From Haloarcula mannanilytica (lineage in GTDB: Archaea; Halobacteriota; Halobacteria; Halobacteriales; Haloarculaceae): a stretch of DNA of 61,787 nt. The stretch spans positions 1 through 61,787 of the forward strand of contig NZ_BIXZ01000013.1 of NCBI RefSeq assembly GCF_005406125.1. Direction: 5' to 3'. Under the pieces are notes generated by a model. It was given only the letters and a program-made list of their open reading frames with translations, was not told the DNA's origin and did no database searches. This document shows, one piece after another, positions 9,430-18,282 of this stretch; position 1 is the stretch's first letter, and the number at the start of each line of letters is the position of its first letter. Position numbers and translations under genes: made by a program.

Positions 9430-9470
9430 GGTTACAGAACCAAAACAATTATTTAATAGGTTATAGAACC
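9430..9470 (+). promoter_or_regulatory. Paired palindromes around the transporter promoter
   Basis: GGTTACAGAACC (9430-9441) and GGTTATAGAACC (9459-9470) are two near-identical palindromic 12-mers 29 nt apart. Between them is the TATA-like ATTATTTAATAGG, about 20-30 nt before the ATG at 9478. Same-face spacing and overlap with the core promoter suggest a repressor or activator operator, possibly for the IclR protein encoded at 3595. Confidence 0.5.
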
Positions 9471-9477
9471 CAACGCT

Positions 9478-10476
9478 ATGAACAGTTACTTCGTCAAACG
9501 GACGGGTCGAGCCATCCTCACCATCTGGTTGGTGATGACGCTCACGTTCGGGATGATCCGGCTCATCCCGGGCGGCCCGATTGAGATGCTTCGGGCTCGG
9601 TTGATACGACAGGGTGTTGACCCGTCCCGTATCGACGCGATCGTACAGACATACAAACAAGATCCCACTCCAGTGTACGTCGAGTACTACGAATACGTCA
9701 CGTCGCTGCTGTCCGGGAACATGGGACAGTCGTTCTACTATCAGGAGCCGGTGTCGGCGCTCATCGTCGACGCACTTCCGTGGACCGTGTTCGTCATGGT
9801 CACGGCTACGATCCTCCTGTTCGTGATCGCGATCCTTCTTGGTGCTTTGATGGCCTATCACGAAGGCACGGCATTCGACACTGCTGCCAGTAGTGCGTCG
9901 ATCCTGCTCTCGTCGATTCCGTTCTACGTCCTCGCCATCGGGTTCGTCGTCGTTCTGTCCTATCAGTTCGGTCTGTTCCCGGCTCGGTACCGGATGAGTC
10001 CCGGCGTGGAACCCGGATTCACAGTACAGTTCCTCTCGAACGCGATCTACCACGCTGCACTCCCCATCGCGTCAGTCGTGCTGACCCAAGCAGGGTTGCA
10101 AGCGCTCGCCATGCGTGGGAACAGTATCCAGGTACTCGGTGAAGATTTCGTCCGTGTTGCCCGTCTTCGAGGGCTCTCGGACCGGCGGATCGCCGTACGC
10201 TACGTCGGTCGGAACGCGATCCTTCCGATGTACACCGGGTTCCTGACGCTCATCGGATTCAATATCGGGGGCTCGGTTATCCTCGAACAAGTGTTCACGT
10301 ATCCCGGTATCGGATACTACATGTATCAAGCGCTAATCAACCGAGACTACGCGCTGATGATGGGCGTCTTTCTCATCATCACGACGACGCTGGTCGTCTC
10401 GGTGTATATCGCGGACCTGACTTACGGGCTAATCGACCCGCGCGTTCAATCGGGTGGTCAAAGTGAAGCATACTGA
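9478..10476 (+). CDS. ABC transporter permease, DppB type
   Basis: This 332-residue inner-membrane permease has six predicted membrane segments, starting with RAILTIWLVMTLTFGMIRL near the N-terminus. The BPD_transp_1 coupling region includes GEDFVRVARLRGLSDRRIAVRYVGRNA (about residues 220-247), followed by the motif with VILEQVFTYPGIGYYMYQAL typical of DppB. It is the first gene of a four-gene operon with overlapping reading frames and works with the lipoprotein encoded at 7571. Confidence 0.9.
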   Translation: MNSYFVKRTGRAILTIWLVMTLTFGMIRLIPGGPIEMLRARLIRQGVDPSRIDAIVQTYKQDPTPVYVEYYEYVTSLLSGNMGQSFYYQEPVSALIVDALPWTVFVMVTATILLFVIAILLGALMAYHEGTAFDTAASSASILLSSIPFYVLAIGFVVVLSYQFGLFPARYRMSPGVEPGFTVQFLSNAIYHAALPIASVVLTQAGLQALAMRGNSIQVLGEDFVRVARLRGLSDRRIAVRYVGRNAILPMYTGFLTLIGFNIGGSVILEQVFTYPGIGYYMYQALINRDYALMMGVFLIITTTLVVSVYIADLTYGLIDPRVQSGGQSEAY

Positions 10477-11497
10477 ATCAGATTCGACGACGAGCAACGA
10501 GTTCGAATTCGGAACGACGAGCTCCGACGTTGAGGTGACGACCAGCGAACGGCTCCGCGACATCTACGAGGAGTTTGTCTACAAGCCCGGACTCGTCGCG
10601 TGGGACGACCGCCGAACCCGAATCGGGTCGATCATTCTGTTCGCGTACGTCCTGATCGGGACCGTGGGTGTCTGGCTCTACGAGGCTCCGGCCACGAACC
10701 AGGACCCGCGGAGCCTCCAGCCCTTCGAACAGTTCTTCGTCGCACCCCTCGGAACCACCGGATCGGGCGAGGACGTGCTCGCGATGGCCATCCACGCCAC
10801 GCCGGCAATGCTTATTATGGTCCTCGCCGGCGGCGTGTTCGCGACCGGATTTGCGGTCCTCATCGGCACCGTCGCCGGCTACAAGGGCGGTGCTACTGAT
10901 CGTCTCTTGACCACGTTCTCTGACATCGCCATGTCAATCCCCGGACTGCCGCTCATCATGGTCGTCGCCATTATTCTCTCGCCAGAGAACCCTGCGGTCA
11001 TCGGAGTGATAATAACGATCAACTACTGGGCGGGGCTCGCTCGCTCCATCAGGTCTCAGGTCCTGGCGATCCGGGAGCACTCGTACGTCGAAGCCTCCCG
11101 CACGATGGGGACCGGAACGACGCGTATCATCGTGAAAGATATCATCCCGAACATCATGCCGTACGTGCTGGTCAACTTCGCCAACGCCGCTCGATACGTC
11201 ATCTTCGCCGCGGTCGGGCTGTACTACCTCGGAGTGTTACCCACTTCCGTCTCCAACTGGGGAATTCAACTCAACAACGCCTACAAGCAGGCCGGTGCAC
11301 TCAGCGGTGGCGGAACGTTCTACCAACTGCTCGTTCCGATGGCGTTCATCATGTTCATCGCTCTGGCGTTCATCTTGCTGGCACAGGGAATGGATCGGGT
11401 GTTTAATCCGCGCGTCCGGACTCGGATGGCGGGAGAGTCGAAGTCCGAATCTGACGACGATACCGACACAGCCGCGCCAACGGAGGTGATGAACTGA
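10454..11497 (+). CDS. ABC transporter permease, DppC type
   Basis: The 347-residue partner permease has an acidic cytoplasmic N-terminus followed by membrane segments, including SIILFAYVLIGTVGVWLY (about residue 56) and a permease core. The EAA-type loop reads REHSYVEASRTMGTGTTRIIVKDIIPNIMPY. The start overlaps the end of the DppB-type gene by 23 nt, indicating translational coupling. The acidic C-terminal tail (ESDDDTDTAAPTE) is typical of haloarchaea. Confidence 0.88.
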   Translation: MVKVKHTESDSTTSNEFEFGTTSSDVEVTTSERLRDIYEEFVYKPGLVAWDDRRTRIGSIILFAYVLIGTVGVWLYEAPATNQDPRSLQPFEQFFVAPLGTTGSGEDVLAMAIHATPAMLIMVLAGGVFATGFAVLIGTVAGYKGGATDRLLTTFSDIAMSIPGLPLIMVVAIILSPENPAVIGVIITINYWAGLARSIRSQVLAIREHSYVEASRTMGTGTTRIIVKDIIPNIMPYVLVNFANAARYVIFAAVGLYYLGVLPTSVSNWGIQLNNAYKQAGALSGGGTFYQLLVPMAFIMFIALAFILLAQGMDRVFNPRVRTRMAGESKSESDDDTDTAAPTEVMN

Positions 11498-12573
11498 TGA
11501 CGCAGTCACACGACCAGCACACGGAGCACATCGCAGTTGACGATCCGATTATCGAAGTCAGGGACGCGTCGGTCACGTACGACGAGGGGACCTCGTACGT
11601 CCTTGACGGCGTCTCGCTCGACCTCGGTCGCGGAGAGATACTCGGCGTGGTCGGAGAGAGCGGATCTGGGAAATCGATGCTGGCTTCGGCATTGCTCGAT
11701 GCCGTCCCGGATCCGGGCCTCCTCAGTGGAACGATCGAGTACCATCCCGACAGCGGAGCCGCCACTGACATCCTCGAACTCGACACCGAGGACCTCCGCG
11801 CGCTACGGTGGGAGGAGATATCGATGGTCTTCCAGGGTGCGATGAGTTCGTTCAATCCGACGATGAGTCTCCGGAAGCACTTCGTCGAGACGCTGGAAGC
11901 ACACGACGAAGACGTGGAGGCGGGGATGGACCGAGCTCACGAACTGCTCGAGGATCTCTATCTCGAACCCGACCGGGTGCTCTCGTCGTATCCCCACGAA
12001 CTCAGTGGCGGAATGCAACAACGGGCGCTGATTGCGCTGAGCCTGGTGTTGGAACCCGAAGTCCTCGTGATGGACGAGCCGACGGCGGCACTGGACCTTC
12101 TGATGCAGCGGTCCATCCTGCTTCTCCTCGACGACCTCAAGGAGAAGTACGACCTCACGATGCTGTTCATCACGCACGACCTCCCACTCGTCGCTGCACT
12201 CGCTGATCGGATGGCGATCATGTACGCCTTCCGCCTCATAGAGATCGGACAGACTGAGGAAATCATCAATCACGCTGCTCACCCGTACACGCGTGCATTG
12301 CTTAACTCGACACCCAACCTTGATGCACCACTCGAAGAGATGCGCCCGATCGAGGGACAGAGTCCAGCACCGATCAATATGCCAGACGGCTGTGCGTACC
12401 ATCCCCGGTGTCCGCTGGCGGAAGACCAGTGCCGTACCGAAGTGCCAGATTTCCACATCGTTGCGGGAGACCACGGTTCGGCGTGTTTCAACTGGCGCGA
12501 ATCCTACGACGAGATTGAACTCGTGCATCTTGACGATGGCGAACGGGCGATCCCAGAAGGTGATCGACAATGA
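11497..12573 (+). CDS. ABC transporter ATP-binding protein, DppD type
   Basis: The 358-residue ATPase has Walker A GESGSGKS, the signature LSGGMQQRALIAL, Walker B LVMDEPTAALD and the switch His in FITHDLP. The C-terminal Opp/Dpp extension contains CAYHPRCPLAEDQC, a Cys-rich motif common in this subfamily. It pairs with the next ATPase as a heterodimer on the cytoplasmic face. Start ATG shares its A with the TGA stop of the preceding permease. Confidence 0.92.
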   Translation: MTQSHDQHTEHIAVDDPIIEVRDASVTYDEGTSYVLDGVSLDLGRGEILGVVGESGSGKSMLASALLDAVPDPGLLSGTIEYHPDSGAATDILELDTEDLRALRWEEISMVFQGAMSSFNPTMSLRKHFVETLEAHDEDVEAGMDRAHELLEDLYLEPDRVLSSYPHELSGGMQQRALIALSLVLEPEVLVMDEPTAALDLLMQRSILLLLDDLKEKYDLTMLFITHDLPLVAALADRMAIMYAFRLIEIGQTEEIINHAAHPYTRALLNSTPNLDAPLEEMRPIEGQSPAPINMPDGCAYHPRCPLAEDQCRTEVPDFHIVAGDHGSACFNWRESYDEIELVHLDDGERAIPEGDRQ

Positions 12574-13619
12574 GTGAGCCCGTCATCTCGCTGGAAAACG
12601 TGGAGGTGCACTTCGAGAACGAGCGGCTCTTGGACTTCGGGAACGACCCCGAAACGGTCCGAGCAGTCGACGGCGTCTCCGTGGACGTAGAGGAGAACGA
12701 CGTCCTGTCACTGGTCGGTGAGAGTGGCTGTGGGAAGACAACGCTCGGGAAGACCGCCATTGGTCTCCAGCGTCCGACACACGGTTCGGTCAAGTACCGC
12801 GGGCACGACATCTGGGAGATTCGAGAAGGGAACAGCGACGCAGATCTCGAGTGGTCGGATATCCGAACGTCGCTCCAGATCATCCACCAGGACCCCGGCA
12901 GTGCGCTCAACCCGAACCGACGATTACTGTCGATCCTCTCGGAACCGCTCCGACAGGTGAATCCCGATCTCAGCAAGAGCGAGAAGCGAAGCCGTATCTA
13001 CTCGCTGCTCGAACGCGTGGGGATGAATCCCGCTGCGGACTTCGCAGACCGATATCCACACCAGCTATCGGGCGGCGAGAAACAGCGGGTCGCGCTCTGT
13101 CGGGCGCTTCTGATGAACCCGGACGTGATCCTCGCTGACGAAGCCATCAGCGCGCTGGACGTGTCTCTTCGAGTCGAGATGATGGACATGATGCTTGACT
13201 TGCAAGCGGAGTTCGACACCTCGTTCGTGTTCATCTCTCACGACCTTTCGAACGCCAGGTACTTCTCCTCACACGGTAACGGGAAAATCGGCGTGATGTA
13301 TCTCGGTCAGCTCGCCGAGATAGGGCCCGCAGAGCAGGTCATCAACGAGCCCCAACATCCGTATACCGAGGTTCTTCGATGGGCCACACCGGACCTCTCG
13401 CTTGACGATCACGGCGAGATGCCGATGCGGAAAATAGACATCCCGGACCCGATCAACCCGCCGAGCGGCTGCCGGTTCCACACCCGCTGCCCGAAAGCAC
13501 GCGAAGCCTGTACCCGGGCCAATCCGACGGCCTACGAACACGGCGAACAGCGGGTCGCCTGCTTCCGTGAGGACGACACCCACGAGTACTGGGACAGTCC
13601 GGAATTGACCGACGACTGA
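12570..13619 (+). CDS. ABC transporter ATP-binding protein, DppF type
   Basis: The 349-residue ATPase has Walker A GESGCGKTTLGK, signature LSGGEKQRVAL and switch His FISHDLS. Walker B reads VILADEAISALD, with Ala in place of the usual Pro after the Glu. The C-terminal extension has CRFHTRCPKAREAC. It overlaps the preceding gene by 4 nt and ends the transporter operon. Confidence 0.92.
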   Translation: MSEPVISLENVEVHFENERLLDFGNDPETVRAVDGVSVDVEENDVLSLVGESGCGKTTLGKTAIGLQRPTHGSVKYRGHDIWEIREGNSDADLEWSDIRTSLQIIHQDPGSALNPNRRLLSILSEPLRQVNPDLSKSEKRSRIYSLLERVGMNPAADFADRYPHQLSGGEKQRVALCRALLMNPDVILADEAISALDVSLRVEMMDMMLDLQAEFDTSFVFISHDLSNARYFSSHGNGKIGVMYLGQLAEIGPAEQVINEPQHPYTEVLRWATPDLSLDDHGEMPMRKIDIPDPINPPSGCRFHTRCPKAREACTRANPTAYEHGEQRVACFREDDTHEYWDSPELTDD

Positions 13620-13647
13620 GCCGACTTCCGTTCCGGCCTACGAGAAC

Positions 13648-13657
13648 GTTTATTATC
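13648..13657 (+). promoter_or_regulatory. TATA box of small membrane protein
   Basis: GTTTATTATC lies 22-31 nt before the ATG at 13679, consistent with a leaderless transcript. Confidence 0.5.
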
Positions 13658-13678
13658 ACACTTCGTGTGCTATAACGC

Positions 13679-13921
13679 ATGGTCAATATCGAGAAATTCT
13701 GGTCAGTGATATGCGACTACGAGGGGCTCTTGCGGCTCGTGCTCACGTTCCTCGTCTTCATGCTGCTGCTGACATTCCTGACACTCCTCTTTGGCACACC
13801 GGGCACCGGATCGTTCGTTATCGCCGTCGTCAATCTCGTCTTGATTCTTCTTTTCGGCAGCGTCGTCGGGGTGCTCTACGTCGGGTGTATCCGTCGCGAA
13901 ACGCGCGGCAGGAAAGAGTAG
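13679..13921 (+). CDS. Small two-helix membrane protein
   Basis: The 80-residue protein has two long hydrophobic segments (LRLVLTFLVFMLLLTFLTLLF about 18-38 and FVIAVVNLVLILLFGSVVGVLYVG about 46-69) and a basic C-terminus RRETRGRKE. No family is recognised. It has its own TATA box and ends 2 nt before the convergent HEAT-repeat gene. Function unknown. Confidence 0.65.
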   Translation: MVNIEKFWSVICDYEGLLRLVLTFLVFMLLLTFLTLLFGTPGTGSFVIAVVNLVLILLFGSVVGVLYVGCIRRETRGRKE

Positions 13922-13922
13922 A

Positions 13923-14837
13923 CTACTCGGACTGCTCGCGGAGCCAGTCTTCGGTCTCAGCGGCGAGGGTTCGGAGTTCCGGTGGTGCGTCTTCGTCCGT
14001 CGCGACAGTTCGGACGGCAGGTATAGCTTCGCTGTCCCCCACGTATCCGAGCGCACGCAGTAGTTGTGCACGGATCGCGTCGTCGTGTTCCCATGTCAAG
14101 AGTTGGTCGCTGAGAGCGGTGGCCGCGTCGCTGACGCCAGCGACGTCTGCCCGTGTGAGGGACGCGATGCAGTTCGCTACTGCCCCAACGACGGCAGCGT
14201 CGTCGTCGTTCAGTAGCGAGAGTAGTGGGTCGACGTGCTCGGCGACCGATTCGGGCTCGATAGCAGTAACCTCCTCCAGGACCATCGCCGCAACTGTTCG
14301 CGCGACGAATTGCCGACGCTCCTCGTCTTGCGAGATACTCTGGTGCAGTTCGAACACCTCGGGATCTTCGAGTGGGGCCGCGTCGAAGCCGGCCGTCGGG
14401 TCCGAGACGTCCCGTTCGACCACATCGAGCAGCTGGTCGGCGTGACCGACGAACAGTGTGGGGTCCTCGACAGCGAGCGCTCGAACCGGTATCGCGGCGA
14501 CCGACCTGACGAGCGGGACGTCATCGGACAACAACTCGAGAAGGGGCGCAATGGCCGGTGTCACCGAGTCCGCGGACTCGGCAGCGATGGATGCGAGCGC
14601 AGACGAGAGTTCACGGTTTACGACAACGCGCTCGTCGCCGAGCACGGAGGCGATTGTCGGAACCAACGGTTCGACGAAGGACGGATCCTTCGCGGCTAAC
14701 GTGGCCGTGAGCTTCGCCGCATGGGTCCGGCGACGGTTCTTGGTCGCACTGAGCGCCTCACCGAGGGCGTCACGGTCGACCGCTTCAGGGCGAACCATCT
14801 CGGGATCGAGTGAGGCAAGCGCCGTACTCTCGGTCAT
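13923..14837 (-). CDS. HEAT-repeat protein
   Basis: The 304-residue acidic protein consists of repeated helical pairs of the HEAT type, for example DPSFVEPLVPTIASVLGDE, VTPAIAPLLELLSDD and VAEHVDPLLSLLNDD, ending in LLRALGYVGDSEAIPAVRTVATDEDAPPELR. Such proteins usually act as scaffolds for protein-protein contacts. The start is placed at 14837 (MTESTALASLDPE), since the 14 residues before it do not look conserved or haloarchaeal. No link to the sugar genes is evident. Confidence 0.8.
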   Translation of the reverse strand: MTESTALASLDPEMVRPEAVDRDALGEALSATKNRRRTHAAKLTATLAAKDPSFVEPLVPTIASVLGDERVVVNRELSSALASIAAESADSVTPAIAPLLELLSDDVPLVRSVAAIPVRALAVEDPTLFVGHADQLLDVVERDVSDPTAGFDAAPLEDPEVFELHQSISQDEERRQFVARTVAAMVLEEVTAIEPESVAEHVDPLLSLLNDDDAAVVGAVANCIASLTRADVAGVSDAATALSDQLLTWEHDDAIRAQLLRALGYVGDSEAIPAVRTVATDEDAPPELRTLAAETEDWLREQSE

Positions 14838-14983
14838 ATGTTGTACACGGTTTTCAAGCCCGATATACGTACCGGTCACCTCCGTAGCGAGGACGGTGTA
14901 CCGATAGTAGCCACTGGCCCTGCGGGAACGGTCGGGTATCGAGGGAAGAATACCTTGATATGTGTAGAATCGAACTAGCTGGT

Positions 14984-15349
14984 ATGGCTACGGAGTCAGT
15001 GAGGATCGCTGTCGACGGTGAGACGGTTTCGCTCGTCGACGACGGCTCTCGTATCGATGTCGGTACCCTGACCGACTTGCACAGAGCTCTCGGTGGGGAG
15101 ACGTATACGATCACCTACACCGACGAGGCCGCTGCTACGGCGTGGTCTCAGGCAGATTCGGGCGGGAAATATCAGTTCGAGGTGGCAGACGTGATTGATG
15201 GGTTCCCGCTCACGGAGCCCTTCGCCGAGCCAGTGGTAGACGCGTCGATGGAGGGCGACAACGAGGACGTTCCGGAGCGAACGGCAGCGCTCGCTCGCGT
15301 ACTGCGTGAAATCTGGGATGCGAAGGGGAACGCGAAAGAGCTGCGATAG
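14984..15349 (+). CDS. Hypothetical haloarchaeal protein
   Basis: The 121-residue soluble acidic protein starts MATESVRIAVDGETVSLVDD. It has no recognised domain. The divergent arrangement with the HEAT-repeat gene leaves about 145 nt for two promoters. Only 36 nt separate its stop from the universal stress protein gene, so the two may be cotranscribed. Function unknown. Confidence 0.6.
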   Translation: MATESVRIAVDGETVSLVDDGSRIDVGTLTDLHRALGGETYTITYTDEAAATAWSQADSGGKYQFEVADVIDGFPLTEPFAEPVVDASMEGDNEDVPERTAALARVLREIWDAKGNAKELR

Positions 15350-15385
15350 TCGCTTTCCTGACATTTCGAGAGTGCCAATACACTT

Positions 15386-15871
15386 ATGTGGCGACCCGAC
15401 GACAAGCACGATGTGAATCGCGGATTAGTGAGCCTGAGAGAGACTAGTACGCATCGAGCACTGCTCGAAGAAGCAGTGAGTTACGCTGACGGAACTGGTG
15501 CCGACCTCGTCTTACTCTGGCATCTCGACGAGGAGGAATACGACGCCGATGTCGAGCAACTGGAATCTATCGGACGCGTCGAAAATGTCGATTACGACCA
15601 CTCGTCGGTCGTCGAAGGGGCAGCAGCGGACGCGAAATCGTTCGCAGAACCGCTGATAGCTGAGACCGGCATTGACGTTCATATCGCAGTCTCCGTCGAC
15701 AATGCGGAAACTCGGGGAGAGCGGATTCTCGACACAGCGAACGAGCAGGGCTGTGACCACGTCTTCGTCGTCGGTGCATCACGCTCGCCGACTGGGAAAG
15801 CGATATTTGGCGATATCGCCCAGAAGGTCGCACTCCGGTTCGATGGGTTCACGACGATGGTGACTACGTGA
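15386..15871 (+). CDS. Universal stress protein (UspA family)
   Basis: The 161-residue protein is a single UspA domain with an alpha/beta fold. It ends in the ATP-binding type motif GASRSPTGKAIFGDIAQKVAL, close to the family pattern G-2X-G-9X-G(S/T) but with substitutions. Haloarchaeal genomes carry many such genes. It ends 12 nt from the convergent sugar isomerase gene. Confidence 0.82.
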   Translation: MWRPDDKHDVNRGLVSLRETSTHRALLEEAVSYADGTGADLVLLWHLDEEEYDADVEQLESIGRVENVDYDHSSVVEGAAADAKSFAEPLIAETGIDVHIAVSVDNAETRGERILDTANEQGCDHVFVVGASRSPTGKAIFGDIAQKVALRFDGFTTMVTT

Positions 15872-15883
15872 ACCGAACCGCGG

Positions 15884-16615
15884 TCAGTAGTAGTTCGCAA
15901 CGACCGACGCGGCGTGCGTGAGCGTGTCGTAGCTGTTTGGCTCGCCCTCTGCCTCGTAGATGAGCCACTCGAGGTCGAGGTCGTGGACGGCCGCTGCGAG
16001 TTTATCGAGATCTAAATCTCCTTCACCGACGGTTACGGTCTCACCAGCGCTCTCATCGAAGTCTTTGAGGTGGACGATTTCGATTCGGTCGCCGAAGGTT
16101 TCCAGTATCCGAAGCGGGTCGTAGCCTGCTGCACCGGCCCATCCGACGTCTACCTGGAATCGAACGGTTTCGGTCAGGTCACGCAGCGTCTCGACAGCCG
16201 GGCCGTCGTCGAGGCCGGTAAACTCTTGATCGTGATTGTGGTAGTGCAGAGTGATCCCGTGGTTTGAGAGTCTCTCGGCGGCATCGTCAAGCCGCTGGGC
16301 GACCTCCGCGACGCGGTCGCGACTCTCGAAGTGTTCCGGATCGAGCCACGGTACAGCGACGTGTTCACACCCCAGTCGCCGATACGTGGTGGCCATCCCC
16401 TCTGGGTCGACTTCAATTTCGTCCAGCCCGACGTGTGCACCCGCCGACTGGAGCCCCGTTCGCTCGAGTGCCCTTCGGGCTTGATCGACGGTGCCACCGT
16501 TGATCCCGGCGAATTCGACGCCCTCAAACGGTGTCTCACTGACTCGTTCGAGAACGGTCGGTAGTGTATCGTCGATAGCGTTGAGACTGTACAGCTGGAA
16601 GCCAAGTTTCGTCAT
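15884..16615 (-). CDS. Sugar phosphate isomerase/epimerase-like TIM barrel
   Basis: The 243-residue protein belongs to the xylose isomerase-like TIM-barrel family. It begins MTKLGFQLYSLNAID and has metal-site type residues in HYHNHDQEF, QVDVGWAG, IVHLKDF and IYEAEGE. The substrate is unknown. It lies 47 nt downstream of a Gfo/Idh/MocA gene on the same strand, a pairing common in inositol and rare-sugar pathways. CTTATAAC (16640-16647) lies 25-32 nt before the start and gives it its own promoter. Confidence 0.82.
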   Translation of the reverse strand: MTKLGFQLYSLNAIDDTLPTVLERVSETPFEGVEFAGINGGTVDQARRALERTGLQSAGAHVGLDEIEVDPEGMATTYRRLGCEHVAVPWLDPEHFESRDRVAEVAQRLDDAAERLSNHGITLHYHNHDQEFTGLDDGPAVETLRDLTETVRFQVDVGWAGAAGYDPLRILETFGDRIEIVHLKDFDESAGETVTVGEGDLDLDKLAAAVHDLDLEWLIYEAEGEPNSYDTLTHAASVVANYY

Positions 16616-16662
16616 GCGACTCTGTGTGGACCGGCTCGTCTTATAACAGTTTGGACTCACTC

Positions 16663-17751
16663 TCACTCCGAGGGTGTCAAGCTGCCCGTCTCGACCATTC
16701 CTTCGAGTGGGTTGTCCGTGACGGTGAGCGGGAGTTCCACACGGCCTCGTTTTCGGACGGACTCGTAGCCCGCGAACAGTATCTCGGCAGTGTTCAGGCC
16801 GATTCGAGCGCTAATGCGTGGTTCCGTTTCCGTTTCGACCCCGTCGAGGAGCGCTTCGACTGCACGGTCGTGGAAGTGTGACCCGTAGCGATCCTCACTT
16901 TCCGTGCCCGTCCCGTGCATCGTCTCGCCGTCGACATCGACCTGTCGCGAGTCGGGACCCCGGTTCACGGACAGCATCGGACCGTCTGCTTCGTCGATAC
17001 GTATCGTCCCGGCGGTTCCGTTGAGGGTTAGCGCGGCGTCCACGAAGTCGCTTCCCTCGCCGGTCGAGGCGACGCCGTAGACGCCGTTTTCGTAGCGCCA
17101 CTGCGCCCACATCTGGTTCTCTTGATGGCTCCCGAACCGAACGTCCTTCTCGCGGTAATCAAGGCCCGCGAGTACCCACTCGGCGGCGATATCGTCGTTG
17201 AACATTCCGGCGAGGTCGACCGTATGCGCGCCGGTGTCATAGAAATCTCCCCAGCCGATTTCGACCCGCCGAAGCTCGCCGATCTCGCCGTCGTCGAGCA
17301 ACTCCTTCGCCCTGGTGAATGGTCGAGCGAACCGGCGTTGTCGGTTGAACGTCAGCTGTACGCCATGCCGCCAACATACCTGTGCCATCCGCTGTGCGCT
17401 AGCCCACGTATGGGCCATCGGCTTCTCGCAGTGGATGGCCTCGACGCCGCCGCGTGCACAGCCGACGACGACTTCCTCGTGGACCTGTGGAGGCACGGCG
17501 ACGCTTACCACGTCCGGAGCCACTTCCTCGAGCAGCTCGGCGTAGTCCTCGAATACGCGGTCCTGTGGAAGGTCGAAGGCGTTAGCAAAGGCCGCACCGT
17601 TTTCCGGGACGATATCTGCACACGCGACCAGTTCGCATCGCTCGTCAGCGAGAAACGCTTCGGCGTGACGATACCCCATCGCGAAGCCTTCGACTGATGG
17701 GTTCGACGGGTCAGGGCCTGTACCGACGACTGCAACGTTGTAAGCCGTCAT
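16663..17751 (-). CDS. Gfo/Idh/MocA-family oxidoreductase
   Basis: The 362-residue NAD(P)-dependent dehydrogenase has the Rossmann start NVAVVGTGPDPSNPSVEGFAMG with an unusually long glycine-loop insert, HCEKPMAHTW with the catalytic Lys, and the GAHTVDLAGMF His motif. It is not a close relative of the other two family members in the window. TTTTAAA at 17777-17783 lies 26-32 nt before the ATG at 17751, which favours that start over 17766. It is probably part of a sugar-oxidation branch with the isomerase gene just downstream. Confidence 0.88.
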   Translation of the reverse strand: MTAYNVAVVGTGPDPSNPSVEGFAMGYRHAEAFLADERCELVACADIVPENGAAFANAFDLPQDRVFEDYAELLEEVAPDVVSVAVPPQVHEEVVVGCARGGVEAIHCEKPMAHTWASAQRMAQVCWRHGVQLTFNRQRRFARPFTRAKELLDDGEIGELRRVEIGWGDFYDTGAHTVDLAGMFNDDIAAEWVLAGLDYREKDVRFGSHQENQMWAQWRYENGVYGVASTGEGSDFVDAALTLNGTAGTIRIDEADGPMLSVNRGPDSRQVDVDGETMHGTGTESEDRYGSHFHDRAVEALLDGVETETEPRISARIGLNTAEILFAGYESVRKRGRVELPLTVTDNPLEGMVETGSLTPSE

Positions 17752-17879
17752 CACTTCGTCAATCATCGTCCATCCATTTTAAACATCTCCTTTTCGTTGG
17801 GGGCGGTGTCGTTTCGTCGCTGGCGGTGTACCCGCCAATCCCATCCAATTACGGGTACGTCTTTCGGGACTTGCTGAAA

Positions 17880-18121
17880 GAGGACTTCTTCATCCGCTGG
17901 GGCGGACCGGATAGTACGCCCCCCGAAACAGGCAGCGGCAAAAGAGTACGACCTCACTATCGCTACCGAGTATGCCGACGGCGTCTCCATCGAAACACCA
18001 CGTACCGTAACCGTAGACGAATCTGCCGATTCTATCACTATAGTAACAATTGAAACGATTTACATACCGATCGCACTGCTGTCGTGCGATCGGGTGTGCA
18101 CTGACGTTCAATGGCTACTAT
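17880..18121 (+). pseudogene. Possible gene fragment in the intergenic region
   Basis: Between the oxidoreductase and the mannanase (17752-18282) one open frame ends in KEYDLTIATEYADG, continues through PRTVTVDESADSITIV and stops at 18119-18121. This stretch has a protein-like, acidic composition without a start codon in a sensible position. It could be the C-terminal remnant of a lost gene. No family is recognised and the remainder of the gap shows nothing. Confidence 0.25.
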
Positions 18122-18282
18122 AGCCCCGACTGACGGTCTCAGATAGCACTAGACTGTGTACGACTACGTGGGGCCTAGCGGATCGTGAAGTTCCACCCTG
18201 ACTGTCTCCACGAGCAAAATATCGATCATTCATGGTGTGGATTTATTATCACACCACCATACCGATCAGGTGCGGGATACCT

